Source: an uncultured Faecalibacterium sp. (GTDB taxonomy: Bacteria; Bacillota; Clostridia; Oscillospirales; Ruminococcaceae). Taken from it: 8,142 nt of DNA. This document shows, one piece after another, positions 1-4,234 of this stretch. The position numbers were made by a program, and so were the translations under genes. The DNA lies in assembly GCA_937917475.1 (NCBI GenBank), contig CALDNF010000231.1:1-8142 (forward strand). Reading direction: 5' to 3'. The number at the start of each line of letters is the position of its first letter. Position 1 is the first letter of the stretch. Below the pieces are notes generated by a model that was not told the DNA's origin, did not search any database, and saw nothing but the letters and a program-made list of their open reading frames with translations.

Positions 1-155
1 AGGTTTGCGGCGGCGATCATATCGGCACCGCCCTTGAAGGTCAGGCGGCCGTCGCTCACGCGGATGTCCTCCGCACCGATGCGGCGCAGTTCAAAGTTGG
101 CCGTGGACTCGCACCCGAAAAAACAGGGCGCGATGAGTTCAAATTTTGCGGGCAT
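1..155 (-). CDS. THUMP-domain class I SAM-dependent RNA methyltransferase (RlmL/YpsC-like), N-terminal fragment
   Basis: Only the first 51 codons are in the window; the gene continues past base 1. It starts at ATG (155-153), with an AGGAAA ribosome-binding site a few bases upstream. The visible start (MPAKFELIAPCFFGCES, then an ELRRIGAEDIRV segment and a GRLTFKG segment leading to IAAAN) matches the N-terminus of the YpsC/RlmL family. In that family an N-terminal ferredoxin-like and THUMP region binds RNA, and a later Rossmann-fold domain methylates a guanine in 23S rRNA. The catalytic domain is not visible, so the target base cannot be judged. The gene follows yabR in the same direction, separated by an intrinsic terminator. 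I am fairly sure of the family and less sure of the exact substrate. Confidence 0.8.
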   Translation of the reverse strand, partial: MPAKFELIAPCFFGCESTANFELRRIGAEDIRVSDGRLTFKGGADMIAAAN

Positions 156-191
156 TTTGGTTTCCTTTCTGGTTCAGATGCCGTAGTTCGG

Positions 192-222
192 AAAAACAGG
201 CCCGCCCCGCTGGGGGCAGGCC
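192..222 (-). terminator. Intrinsic terminator after yabR
   Basis: On the minus strand a GC-rich 10-bp stem (arms 213-222 and 199-208, one U-G wobble) encloses a 4-nt loop. A run of five T (complement of 192-196) follows shortly after. It lies 33 bp past the yabR stop codon and marks the likely end of the mazG-to-yabR transcript. Confidence 0.85.
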
Positions 223-254
223 CGTTGGTTCCACTTTTGTTTTTGGGGTGAGGC

Positions 255-803
255 TCAGCGGCGTCCGCCGCGGCCCCGGGGCGCATAACCGCCGCCCCGG
301 CGGTTGTTGGTCTCGTGGTCGAGGTCGGCCATCTTTTCCTCGCTCTGGCTCTTGAAGCGGCTCATCATGTCCTCAAAGCTCATGTTGTCGGACTTGACCG
401 GAGCCTTGGGCTGCCAGACCCGGGGTGCACTATCCCGGGCCGGGCCTCTGCCGCCCTCACGAGGGGGCCGTCCGCCTTCCCGGGGACCGCCGAACCGTCC
501 ATTGCGTCCGCCCTCACGAGGGCCGCTCGGACGAGGGCCCCGGTTATCCCGGGCCGGGCGGGGAGGCGGCGGCAGGAGCCGCTTGATGGACAATGCGATC
601 TTGCCGTCCGGTGCCACATTGATGACCTGCACCTTGACGGTATCACCCTCATGCAGGACAGCTGCAATGTCCTGTACATACTCATTGGACACTTCGGAAA
701 TGTGGACCATGCCCACACGGCCCTCCGGCAGCGCAACAAATGCGCCAAAGGGCCGGATACCGGTCACACGGCCTTCAAAAACGTTCCCTACCTCAATCGC
801 CAA
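255..803 (-). CDS. yabR: S1 RNA-binding domain protein, YabR-like, with Arg/Gly-rich tail
   Basis: The protein has 182 residues. Residues 1-76 form a canonical S1 (OB-fold) RNA-binding domain: GNVFEGRVTGIRPFGAFVAL, then VGMVHISEVS, then a GDTVKVQVINV segment ending in KIALSIKRL. Residues 78-135 are low complexity and rich in Pro, Arg and Gly, with three exact PREGGR copies (95-100, 107-112, 114-119). A short helical segment follows (NMSFEDMMSRFKSQSEEKMADL) and the C-terminus is another RGG-like run. The start is TTG (803-801): an in-frame stop lies two codons upstream and AAGGAG sits 9 nt before it, so no ATG competes. In Bacillus the homologue follows divIC, as here. The family is linked to RNA or ribosome binding (general-stress-protein-13-like), but its role is not well defined. 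The domain call is secure; the function is inferred. Confidence 0.9.
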   Translation of the reverse strand: MAIEVGNVFEGRVTGIRPFGAFVALPEGRVGMVHISEVSNEYVQDIAAVLHEGDTVKVQVINVAPDGKIALSIKRLLPPPPRPARDNRGPRPSGPREGGRNGRFGGPREGGRPPREGGRGPARDSAPRVWQPKAPVKSDNMSFEDMMSRFKSQSEEKMADLDHETNNRRGGGYAPRGRGGRR

Positions 804-835
804 AACTCAATACTCCTTGTTCTCTTTTTATGGAA

Positions 836-864
836 GGGGCAGGCCGCAACAGCCGCCCTGCCCC
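836..864 (-). promoter_or_regulatory. Hairpin between divIC and yabR, possible weak terminator or mRNA-processing hairpin
   Basis: Immediately after the divIC stop, the minus strand carries a perfect 8-bp GC-rich stem (arms 857-864 and 836-843) with a 13-nt loop. It is not followed by a clean T-run (TTCCAT follows), so it is not a standard terminator. It may tune yabR expression relative to divIC or protect the upstream mRNA end. Confidence 0.4.
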
Positions 865-866
865 AC

Positions 867-1172
867 TCAGTTGCCGGTCACATCCACAAAGATGCGCTCG
901 TTGGGTGCGGCGTAATTATAAGAGTCTCTTGCCACCCATTCCGTCACCTCGTCGGCATCGCCGCTGAGGATCCGCTCCATCTCCTCGTTTTGTGTTTTCT
1001 GCTGAGCGACCTGTTCATTCAGGGTGTCCAGCTCTGCGTGTTTGGAGCTGATGGCCACCTGATTGGAGATGTACGCTGCCAGCATACTGAGAAGAAGCAA
1101 TACAAAAAGCAGCCGGAAGATCCCCCGGAACAGGGTGTTTTTCTTCCGCTTTCTGCGGCCCGGATTTGTCAT
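867..1172 (-). CDS. divIC: Septum formation initiator family protein, DivIC/FtsB-like
   Basis: This 101-residue bitopic membrane protein has the layout typical of the family. A strongly basic cytoplasmic N-terminus (residues 1-12, RRKRKK) is followed by one transmembrane helix (about 18-36), then an extracytoplasmic coiled coil (about 42-70, rich in Glu, Gln and Leu), and a short C-terminal domain (EWVARDSYNYAAPNERIF). The last part matches the conserved region in which DivIC/FtsB proteins place a segment ending in Y..P.E..F. Such proteins bind FtsL and DivIB (FtsQ) and help activate septal cell-wall synthesis. The position directly after yabQ and before yabR is the same as in Bacillus. The start is ATG (1172-1170), with a weak G-rich ribosome-binding site. 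FtsB and DivIC are one family; the Firmicutes name is used here because of the neighbourhood. Confidence 0.92.
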   Translation of the reverse strand: MTNPGRRKRKKNTLFRGIFRLLFVLLLLSMLAAYISNQVAISSKHAELDTLNEQVAQQKTQNEEMERILSGDADEVTEWVARDSYNYAAPNERIFVDVTGN

Positions 1173-1218
1173 AACACAGTGCCCCCATCAGAACGGCAGG
1201 CCTTGCGTGCCTGTACTC

Positions 1219-1641
1219 TTACTTTGATACGTTTGAATTATACAACATCCGCCGCTTGGTTGGCAAGTTCTTTTTTGGTTTTTTTGCAACTCTTTTTTCG
1301 GCAGGGCGTTGTTCCCGGGGCTTTTGGGGCTTCGGGCGGGGCAGGCAGCGGCAAAGGCAGCGGCCCAGCATCCGCATCGGTCTGCCCAGCAGAAGATCTG
1401 CGGCGGCAGCCCCGGCAGCTTCGCCTGCCAGCAGATACCACCGCAGCACGCCGTCCGCACTGAGGCAGGCGGCGTAGCTCTGCCCTGCCAGCAGCAGACC
1501 GCCCATCAGCAGGATATCCGGGACAAAAGCCCATCGCCCCCGCACCGGAAAAAACGCCCGCAGCAGTCCAATGCTCCCGCCCAGCGCAGCGCAATCCAGC
1601 GTCTCCCGCAGGACGATCCCCGGAGCAAGGGGTGGGCCCAT
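1219..1641 (-). CDS. yabQ: Spore cortex biosynthesis protein YabQ
   Basis: The predicted membrane protein has about 140 residues. Three hydrophobic stretches are visible in the first 85: one around residues 10-32 including GGSIGLLRAFF, one around VPDILLMGGLLLAG, and one around LRWYLLAGEAAGAAAADLLLG. The order 'small-residue helix ending in LLR, helix after a D-I-L-L motif, then G-x-L-R-x-Y' matches the YabQ family. In Bacillus YabQ is needed for spore cortex formation and localises to spore membranes. The C-terminal 50 residues are Arg/Lys/Pro rich and probably cytoplasmic. The ATG (1641-1639) overlaps the yabP stop as TGATG, which implies translational coupling; a GTG one codon upstream (1644) is an alternative. 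Sequence similarity in this family is low, so the call rests partly on position between yabP and divIC. Confidence 0.85.
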   Translation of the reverse strand: MGPPLAPGIVLRETLDCAALGGSIGLLRAFFPVRGRWAFVPDILLMGGLLLAGQSYAACLSADGVLRWYLLAGEAAGAAAADLLLGRPMRMLGRCLCRCLPRPKPQKPREQRPAEKRVAKKPKKNLPTKRRMLYNSNVSK

Positions 1642-1922
1642 CACCGGATCAGCCGGCGGAGCAATCCCCCCGGCGTGCGGTCAGCCGTGTATTCCAGCAG
1701 ATCAAAGGTCCCGGTGAGCTTTGCTTCCCCCACATCCAGATCCAGCGATATCACGCTGATCTCCGCTCCGGCCAGATTCAGAACGCCCCGGCTGGTCTCG
1801 ATGGCAGCCCCCTCGGGGTCGCACCGCACGACCCGCCGGACTCCGGTGACCGTCAACCTGCTCCGTCCTTCCAAAATCAGATCATGGGGCTGGTTCTGCT
1901 CCGGCTTTTCCCCTGCTTTCAT
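1641..1922 (-). CDS. yabP: Sporulation protein YabP (YabP/YqfC family)
   Basis: The small soluble protein has about 93 residues. It shows the YabP/YqfC pattern: HDLILEGRSRLTVTGV, then a VVRCDPEGAAIETSRGVLNL segment, then GAEISVISLDLDVGEAKLTG and LLEY. In Bacillus YabP is made in the mother cell under sigma-E and is needed for proper spore coat and cortex assembly together with YabQ. Two starts are possible: ATG at 1922, with GGGGTG 6 nt upstream (preferred), and GTG at 1931, with no clear ribosome-binding site. The in-frame stop at 1953-1955 limits any longer start. Its stop codon overlaps the yabQ start. The gap to rqcP upstream is 66 bp, the widest within this cluster outside the HU flanks. 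I found no convincing sporulation-sigma promoter there. Confidence 0.88.
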   Translation of the reverse strand: MKAGEKPEQNQPHDLILEGRSRLTVTGVRRVVRCDPEGAAIETSRGVLNLAGAEISVISLDLDVGEAKLTGTFDLLEYTADRTPGGLLRRLIR

Positions 1923-1988
1923 CTCCGGCACCCCGCTTTCGTATACCGAATCCTATGCGGTGTGCACTGATTTCAGAACGCCTGAACC

Positions 1989-2234
1989 TTACTCGCTGAT
2001 GATCTCGTACATTTCCCGGGCCACATCCTTGGTGCGGGGCTCCACGTCCGACAGGACTTTGACCTTGATGGGCCGGTTGCCAAAGGTCACCTCGATAATG
2101 TCCCCGGCCTTGACGGCCTGACTGGCCTTTGCAATCTTGCCATTGATGAGGATGCGTCCCGCATCCGCCACCTCGTTTGCCACAGTGCGGCGTTTAATGA
2201 GCCGCGAAACCTTTAAATATTTATCCAGTCTCAT
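1989..2234 (-). CDS. rqcP: S4-domain RNA-binding protein RqcP (YabO), ribosome quality control
   Basis: The 81-residue protein is nearly all one S4 domain: MRLDKYLKVSRLIKRRTVAN, then AGRILINGKIAKASQAVKAGD, then IEVTFGNRPIKVKVL. In Bacillus the orthologue RqcP (YabO) binds stalled 50S subunits with RqcH and supports addition of C-terminal alanine tails to incomplete proteins. RqcP is placed by length and by its yab-cluster position; Hsp15 and YlmH carry S4 domains in other contexts. The start is ATG (2234-2232) with GGAG 5-6 nt upstream. The same frame stays open for 83 further codons upstream, but those run through a terminator and the HU gene and are not coding. It lies downstream of the HU terminator, so expression probably depends on read-through. 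Confidence 0.92.
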   Translation of the reverse strand: MRLDKYLKVSRLIKRRTVANEVADAGRILINGKIAKASQAVKAGDIIEVTFGNRPIKVKVLSDVEPRTKDVAREMYEIISE

Positions 2235-2249
2235 AATTTCTCCGTTCTT

Positions 2250-2276
2250 CCGCAGGGCCCGGCCGGTTTCCTGCGG
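2250..2276 (-). promoter_or_regulatory. Leader hairpin upstream of rqcP
   Basis: On the minus strand a perfect 7-bp stem CCGCAGG/CCTGCGG (arms 2270-2276 and 2250-2256) encloses a 13-nt GC-rich loop. It ends 6 nt before the GGAG ribosome-binding site of rqcP and begins 5 nt after the HU terminator. It has no T-run, so it looks like an mRNA 5' end or translation-modulating structure. Its function is inferred. Confidence 0.4.
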
Positions 2277-2281
2277 GCCAA

Positions 2282-2314
2282 ATAAAAACCGCCGGGGCCA
2301 ACTGGTTCCGGCGG
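2282..2314 (-). terminator. Intrinsic terminator after HU
   Basis: On the minus strand CCGCCGG pairs with CCGGCGG (arms 2308-2314 and 2289-2295). Two further C-G pairs are possible toward the loop across a 2x2 mismatch. TTTTTATT follows directly (complement of 2281-2288). It starts 14 bp after the HU stop codon. This is a convincing rho-independent terminator inside a cluster that is otherwise contiguous. Confidence 0.88.
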
Positions 2315-2328
2315 CAAAGTGCGATCTC

Positions 2329-2598
2329 TTACAGGGTGTCCTTGAGGGCCTTGCCCGGCTTGAACACGATGTTGCGGGAAGCAGCGATGGTGATGGGCTC
2401 CCGGGTACGGGGATTGATGCCCTGACGCTCGGCACGCTCACGCACCTCAAAAGTGCCAAAGCCGGAAATGGTGATCTTTTCACCCTCGGCCATGCCCTTG
2501 CTCAGTGCTGCAAAAACAGCGTTGACGGCTGCCTCTGCATCCTTCTTGCTCATCTCGGTGTTTGCCGCTACCTGTGCGATCAGATCAGTCTTGGTCAT
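2329..2598 (-). CDS. hup: DNA-binding protein HU
   Basis: The 89-residue protein is a full-length bacterial HU/IHF family member. It begins MTKTDLIAQVAANTEMSKKD, has the conserved GFGTF at 46-50, and carries the DNA-clamping beta arm around RQGINPRTREP (58-68), including the proline (residue 63) that intercalates into DNA. The end is the usual FKPGKALKD. HU dimers bend and compact the chromosome and act in replication, repair and transcription. The usual Gly in the NPxTGE motif is Arg here, a minor variation. The start is ATG (2598-2596), with GGAGG 9 nt upstream; an upstream in-frame TTG at 2616 would bypass that site and is rejected. The gene sits between mazG and rqcP, common in Clostridia, and has its own terminator, consistent with a need for abundant HU. 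Confidence 0.96.
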   Translation of the reverse strand: MTKTDLIAQVAANTEMSKKDAEAAVNAVFAALSKGMAEGEKITISGFGTFEVRERAERQGINPRTREPITIAASRNIVFKPGKALKDTL

Positions 2599-2677
2599 AA
2601 TTGAAACCCTCCACAAATTTTCGTTCTTCTCATCGTTTATCTATCGGATGGGGCTCTGCCCTTCCGTTCGATCTTGC

Positions 2678-3385
2678 TCACTCTTTCCGGGCTGTTTCCT
2701 CGGCCAGCAGCTGGTTCCGGAACCGCTTGGAAGCAAAGCTCAAGGCTTCTTCTGCATCCACACCCGCCCGGCGGATGGAATCTGCCGCTGCAAACAGCAG
2801 CTCTCCCGCTGCCTGCTGAGCAGTCTCGGGGGTGCGCTGCTCCCATCCGGCTTCGGCCTGCTGGAGCGCAGCCTCCGCAGCCGCATCTTCGGCACAGAGC
2901 CCACGGCCCGCCGCCCGCTTCTGGAGTTTCTGGGCACGCATCAGCGCAGGCAGCGTGAGGGGCACGGTGTCCAGCTCATCTTCCAGCGTCCTGCGGCCCT
3001 TTTCCTTATTCTTGAGCGCATCCCAGCTGTTTATTCCGGCGTTCTGCTCCGCAGAGGACGCAAAGATGTGCGGATGCCGGAACACCAGCTTCTCGCATAC
3101 CTCCCGGCAGACCTGCTCAAAATCCAGCCGGCCCCGCTCTTCTTCGATGACCACATGGAACACCACCTGCATCAGCACGTCTCCCAGCTCCTCCCGGAGC
3201 ATGGTAGCGTCATCTGCATCAATGGCCTCCAAAGCTTCGCAGGTCTCTTCCAGAAAGTTTTTCCGGATGGACTGATGGGTCTGCACCTTATCCCATGGGC
3301 AGCCGTTTTCCGGGTCCCGGAGAATACGGATCAGTTCCACAAGGTCCTCTGCCGTATAATGTTCTCGTTCCGGCCAATCGATCAT
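2678..3385 (-). CDS. mazG: Nucleoside triphosphate pyrophosphohydrolase MazG
   Basis: The 235-residue protein has a tandem MazG layout. MazG enzymes cleave NTPs and dNTPs to the monophosphate and pyrophosphate and clear non-canonical nucleotides. The N-terminal domain carries the typical GCPWD (28-32), an intact metal-binding pair EETCE (46-50) and EELGD (65-69), and the HPHIF segment near 101-105. The C-terminal domain is recognisable (GELLFAAADSIRRAGVDAEEAL, then the FASKRFRNQ segment), but its EELGD-type motif reads QQAAGELL (190-197) and the preceding acidic cluster is weak. The start is ATG (3385-3383), preceded by AAGGAAG; an in-frame ATG 18 codons upstream lies within the promoter region and is rejected. 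There is no N-terminal methyltransferase domain like that of Bacillus YabN. It is the first gene of its transcript, with a good promoter at 3428-3456. Confidence 0.93.
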   Translation of the reverse strand: MIDWPEREHYTAEDLVELIRILRDPENGCPWDKVQTHQSIRKNFLEETCEALEAIDADDATMLREELGDVLMQVVFHVVIEEERGRLDFEQVCREVCEKLVFRHPHIFASSAEQNAGINSWDALKNKEKGRRTLEDELDTVPLTLPALMRAQKLQKRAAGRGLCAEDAAAEAALQQAEAGWEQRTPETAQQAAGELLFAAADSIRRAGVDAEEALSFASKRFRNQLLAEETARKE

Positions 3386-3427
3386 AGAACTTCCTTTCGG
3401 TCTCTGCTGTCGTCGAATCAGGTTCAG

Positions 3428-3456
3428 ATTGTACCGCAAAATCCACTGGATTGCAA
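3428..3456 (-). promoter_or_regulatory. Sigma-A-type promoter of mazG
   Basis: On the minus strand -35 TTGCAA (3456-3451) and -10 TACAAT (3433-3428) are separated by exactly 17 bp. Transcription would start near 3421, giving a leader of about 36 nt before mazG. The -35 end and spacer contain an inverted repeat GCAATCC-AGT-GGATT that could be an operator. Assigned by consensus match only. Confidence 0.75.
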
Positions 3457-3510
3457 GGCCCGGAGCCGTTTTTGCGGTTTTTGAGCGGATATTTTACAGC
3501 TTTTTCACAC

Positions 3511-3540
3511 AAAAAGGGCGGCATCCAAAGGGACGCCGCC
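3511..3540 (-). terminator. Intrinsic terminator after the zinc-ribbon gene
   Basis: On the minus strand GGCGGCGTCC pairs with GGATGCCGCC (arms 3531-3540 and 3517-3526, one G-U pair) around a CTTT loop. TTTTT follows one base later (complement of 3511-3515). It lies 29 bp past the zinc-ribbon stop codon and separates that gene from the mazG promoter. Confidence 0.9.
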
Positions 3541-3569
3541 TGCTTTTGTTCAGGCCCGATATCCTTTGT

Positions 3570-4025
3570 TTACAGCTGTGCGCCGCACTTGTTGCAGAAC
3601 AGTGCATCCTTGGAGACCGGCGCACCGCACTGAGGGCAGGTCTTGGGAGCATCATCAGGATCTTTTTCGATGTTGAAATCCATCACTACGGTGTTGTCGC
3701 CCACAGTATCCACCACCGGCTCGTCGGCAGCTGCCGGAGCTGCTGCGGCCACGGGGCCCAGACTCTCCTTCAGGGCAGCCAGCTCTTCCTCAATGGTATC
3801 GATCATCTCGATGTATTTATCCACCAGTGGCTGGTTTTCCTCATGACCCTTGGCCAAACTGTAGACCAGTGCGCCCAGCTGACGCTGTGCCTTAGCAAGC
3901 CGGGTCTGGGCCGAGACGATCTTTGCCTGCGTCTTGCCCTTCTCGGCCAGATCCATGGCAGCGTTCTTTCCCTTTTCGGCGTACTCAAGGCCCATTTCCT
4001 TGATCTTATTGAAATCGAAATCCAT
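3570..4025 (-). CDS. Small zinc-ribbon protein with helical N-terminal region, function unknown
   Basis: The 151-residue protein has no signal peptide or membrane helix. Residues 1-90 are predicted helical and highly charged (KIKEMGLEYAEKGKNAAMDL, then many Lys/Glu/Gln-rich heptad-like stretches to IEEELAALKESLG), suggesting a coiled coil. Residues 91-102 form an Ala/Pro linker. Residues 103-127 are acidic. The C-terminus is a zinc ribbon with two CxxC pairs (C130, C133, C144, C147; CPQCGAPVSKDALFCNKCG). Clostridial genomes carry many such 'zinc ribbon domain-containing' proteins of unknown role. The ribbon probably binds one Zn2+ and supports protein or RNA contacts, but nothing here shows a substrate. 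The start is ATG (4025-4023), with AGGAGAGGTG upstream; the frame stays open upstream into the promoter, which is non-coding. The gene is transcribed alone, between its own promoter and terminator. Confidence 0.85.
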   Translation of the reverse strand: MDFDFNKIKEMGLEYAEKGKNAAMDLAEKGKTQAKIVSAQTRLAKAQRQLGALVYSLAKGHEENQPLVDKYIEMIDTIEEELAALKESLGPVAAAAPAAADEPVVDTVGDNTVVMDFNIEKDPDDAPKTCPQCGAPVSKDALFCNKCGAQL

Positions 4026-4045
4026 AAAAGACACCTCTCCTATCC

Positions 4046-4067
4046 GCATCCAGCCAAGGCAGGATGC
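4046..4067 (-). promoter_or_regulatory. Leader hairpin next to the zinc-ribbon gene ribosome-binding site
   Basis: On the minus strand GCATCC (4067-4062) pairs with GGATGC (4051-4046). A T-T mismatch and further GCC/GGC complementarity lie inside. The structure ends 5 to 6 nt before the AGGAGAGGTG ribosome-binding site, so it could affect translation initiation. The pairing is seen directly; the role is inferred. Confidence 0.45.
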
Positions 4068-4094
4068 GTTCTCTTCTTCCATCTGGTTGCTGCA

Positions 4095-4113
4095 CACAGG
4101 TGTCTTCCCTGTG
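4095..4113 (-). promoter_or_regulatory. Second leader hairpin of the zinc-ribbon gene
   Basis: On the minus strand CACAGG (4113-4108) pairs with CCTGTG (4100-4095) around a 7-nt loop, about 11 nt after the expected transcription start. Together with the hairpin at 4046-4067 it makes most of the leader of about 100 nt structured. No known riboswitch class was recognised. Confidence 0.4.
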
Positions 4114-4130
4114 CTTCGGGGTATGGTTTC

Positions 4131-4159
4131 ATTATAGCGCACTCCACAGGGGATTGCAA
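4131..4159 (-). promoter_or_regulatory. Strong sigma-A-type promoter of the zinc-ribbon gene
   Basis: On the minus strand -35 TTGCAA (4159-4154) and a perfect -10 TATAAT (4136-4131) are separated by 17 bp, with AT-rich sequence upstream. The expected start is near 4124, giving a leader of about 99 nt. The spacer shares TTGCAATCC...GTGGA with the mazG promoter. Confidence 0.85.
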
Positions 4160-4234
4160 CGAATTCGTCACAAGTTTTACAGTTTCGTGCGGATTTGGAA
4201 ACAGTTTTTTCGCATTTGAACAAAGGTTTTCGGC

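Noticed and set aside
480..530. CRISPR-like or mobile repeat in the repeated CCTCACGAGGG segments
   Set aside because: The repeats are in frame and encode the PREGGR units of YabR; spacing is short and irregular and there are no spacers.
315..1463. Long plus-strand open frame opposite yabR, divIC and yabQ
   Set aside because: Its translation is low complexity and resembles no family. It lies antisense to three recognisable genes and results from GC-rich codon bias.
1932..1988. Possible sigma-E or sigma-A promoter before yabP (CATAGGAT-like -10)
   Set aside because: The -10 matches only partly and no -35 box fits at the required spacing for either sigma factor.
1989..2483. Extended 164-residue version of the S4 protein
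   Set aside because: The extra N-terminus reads through the HU terminator and part of the HU gene. The S4 family starts at MRLDKYL, which has a good ribosome-binding site.
2599..2677. Promoter or terminator between mazG and HU
   Set aside because: A short interrupted GC hairpin (2645-2666) is present but without a T-run, and no convincing -35/-10 pair was found.
2453..3484. Long plus-strand open frame opposite HU and mazG
   Set aside because: The opposite strand holds two clear conserved genes with ribosome-binding sites; the plus-strand product has no recognisable domain.
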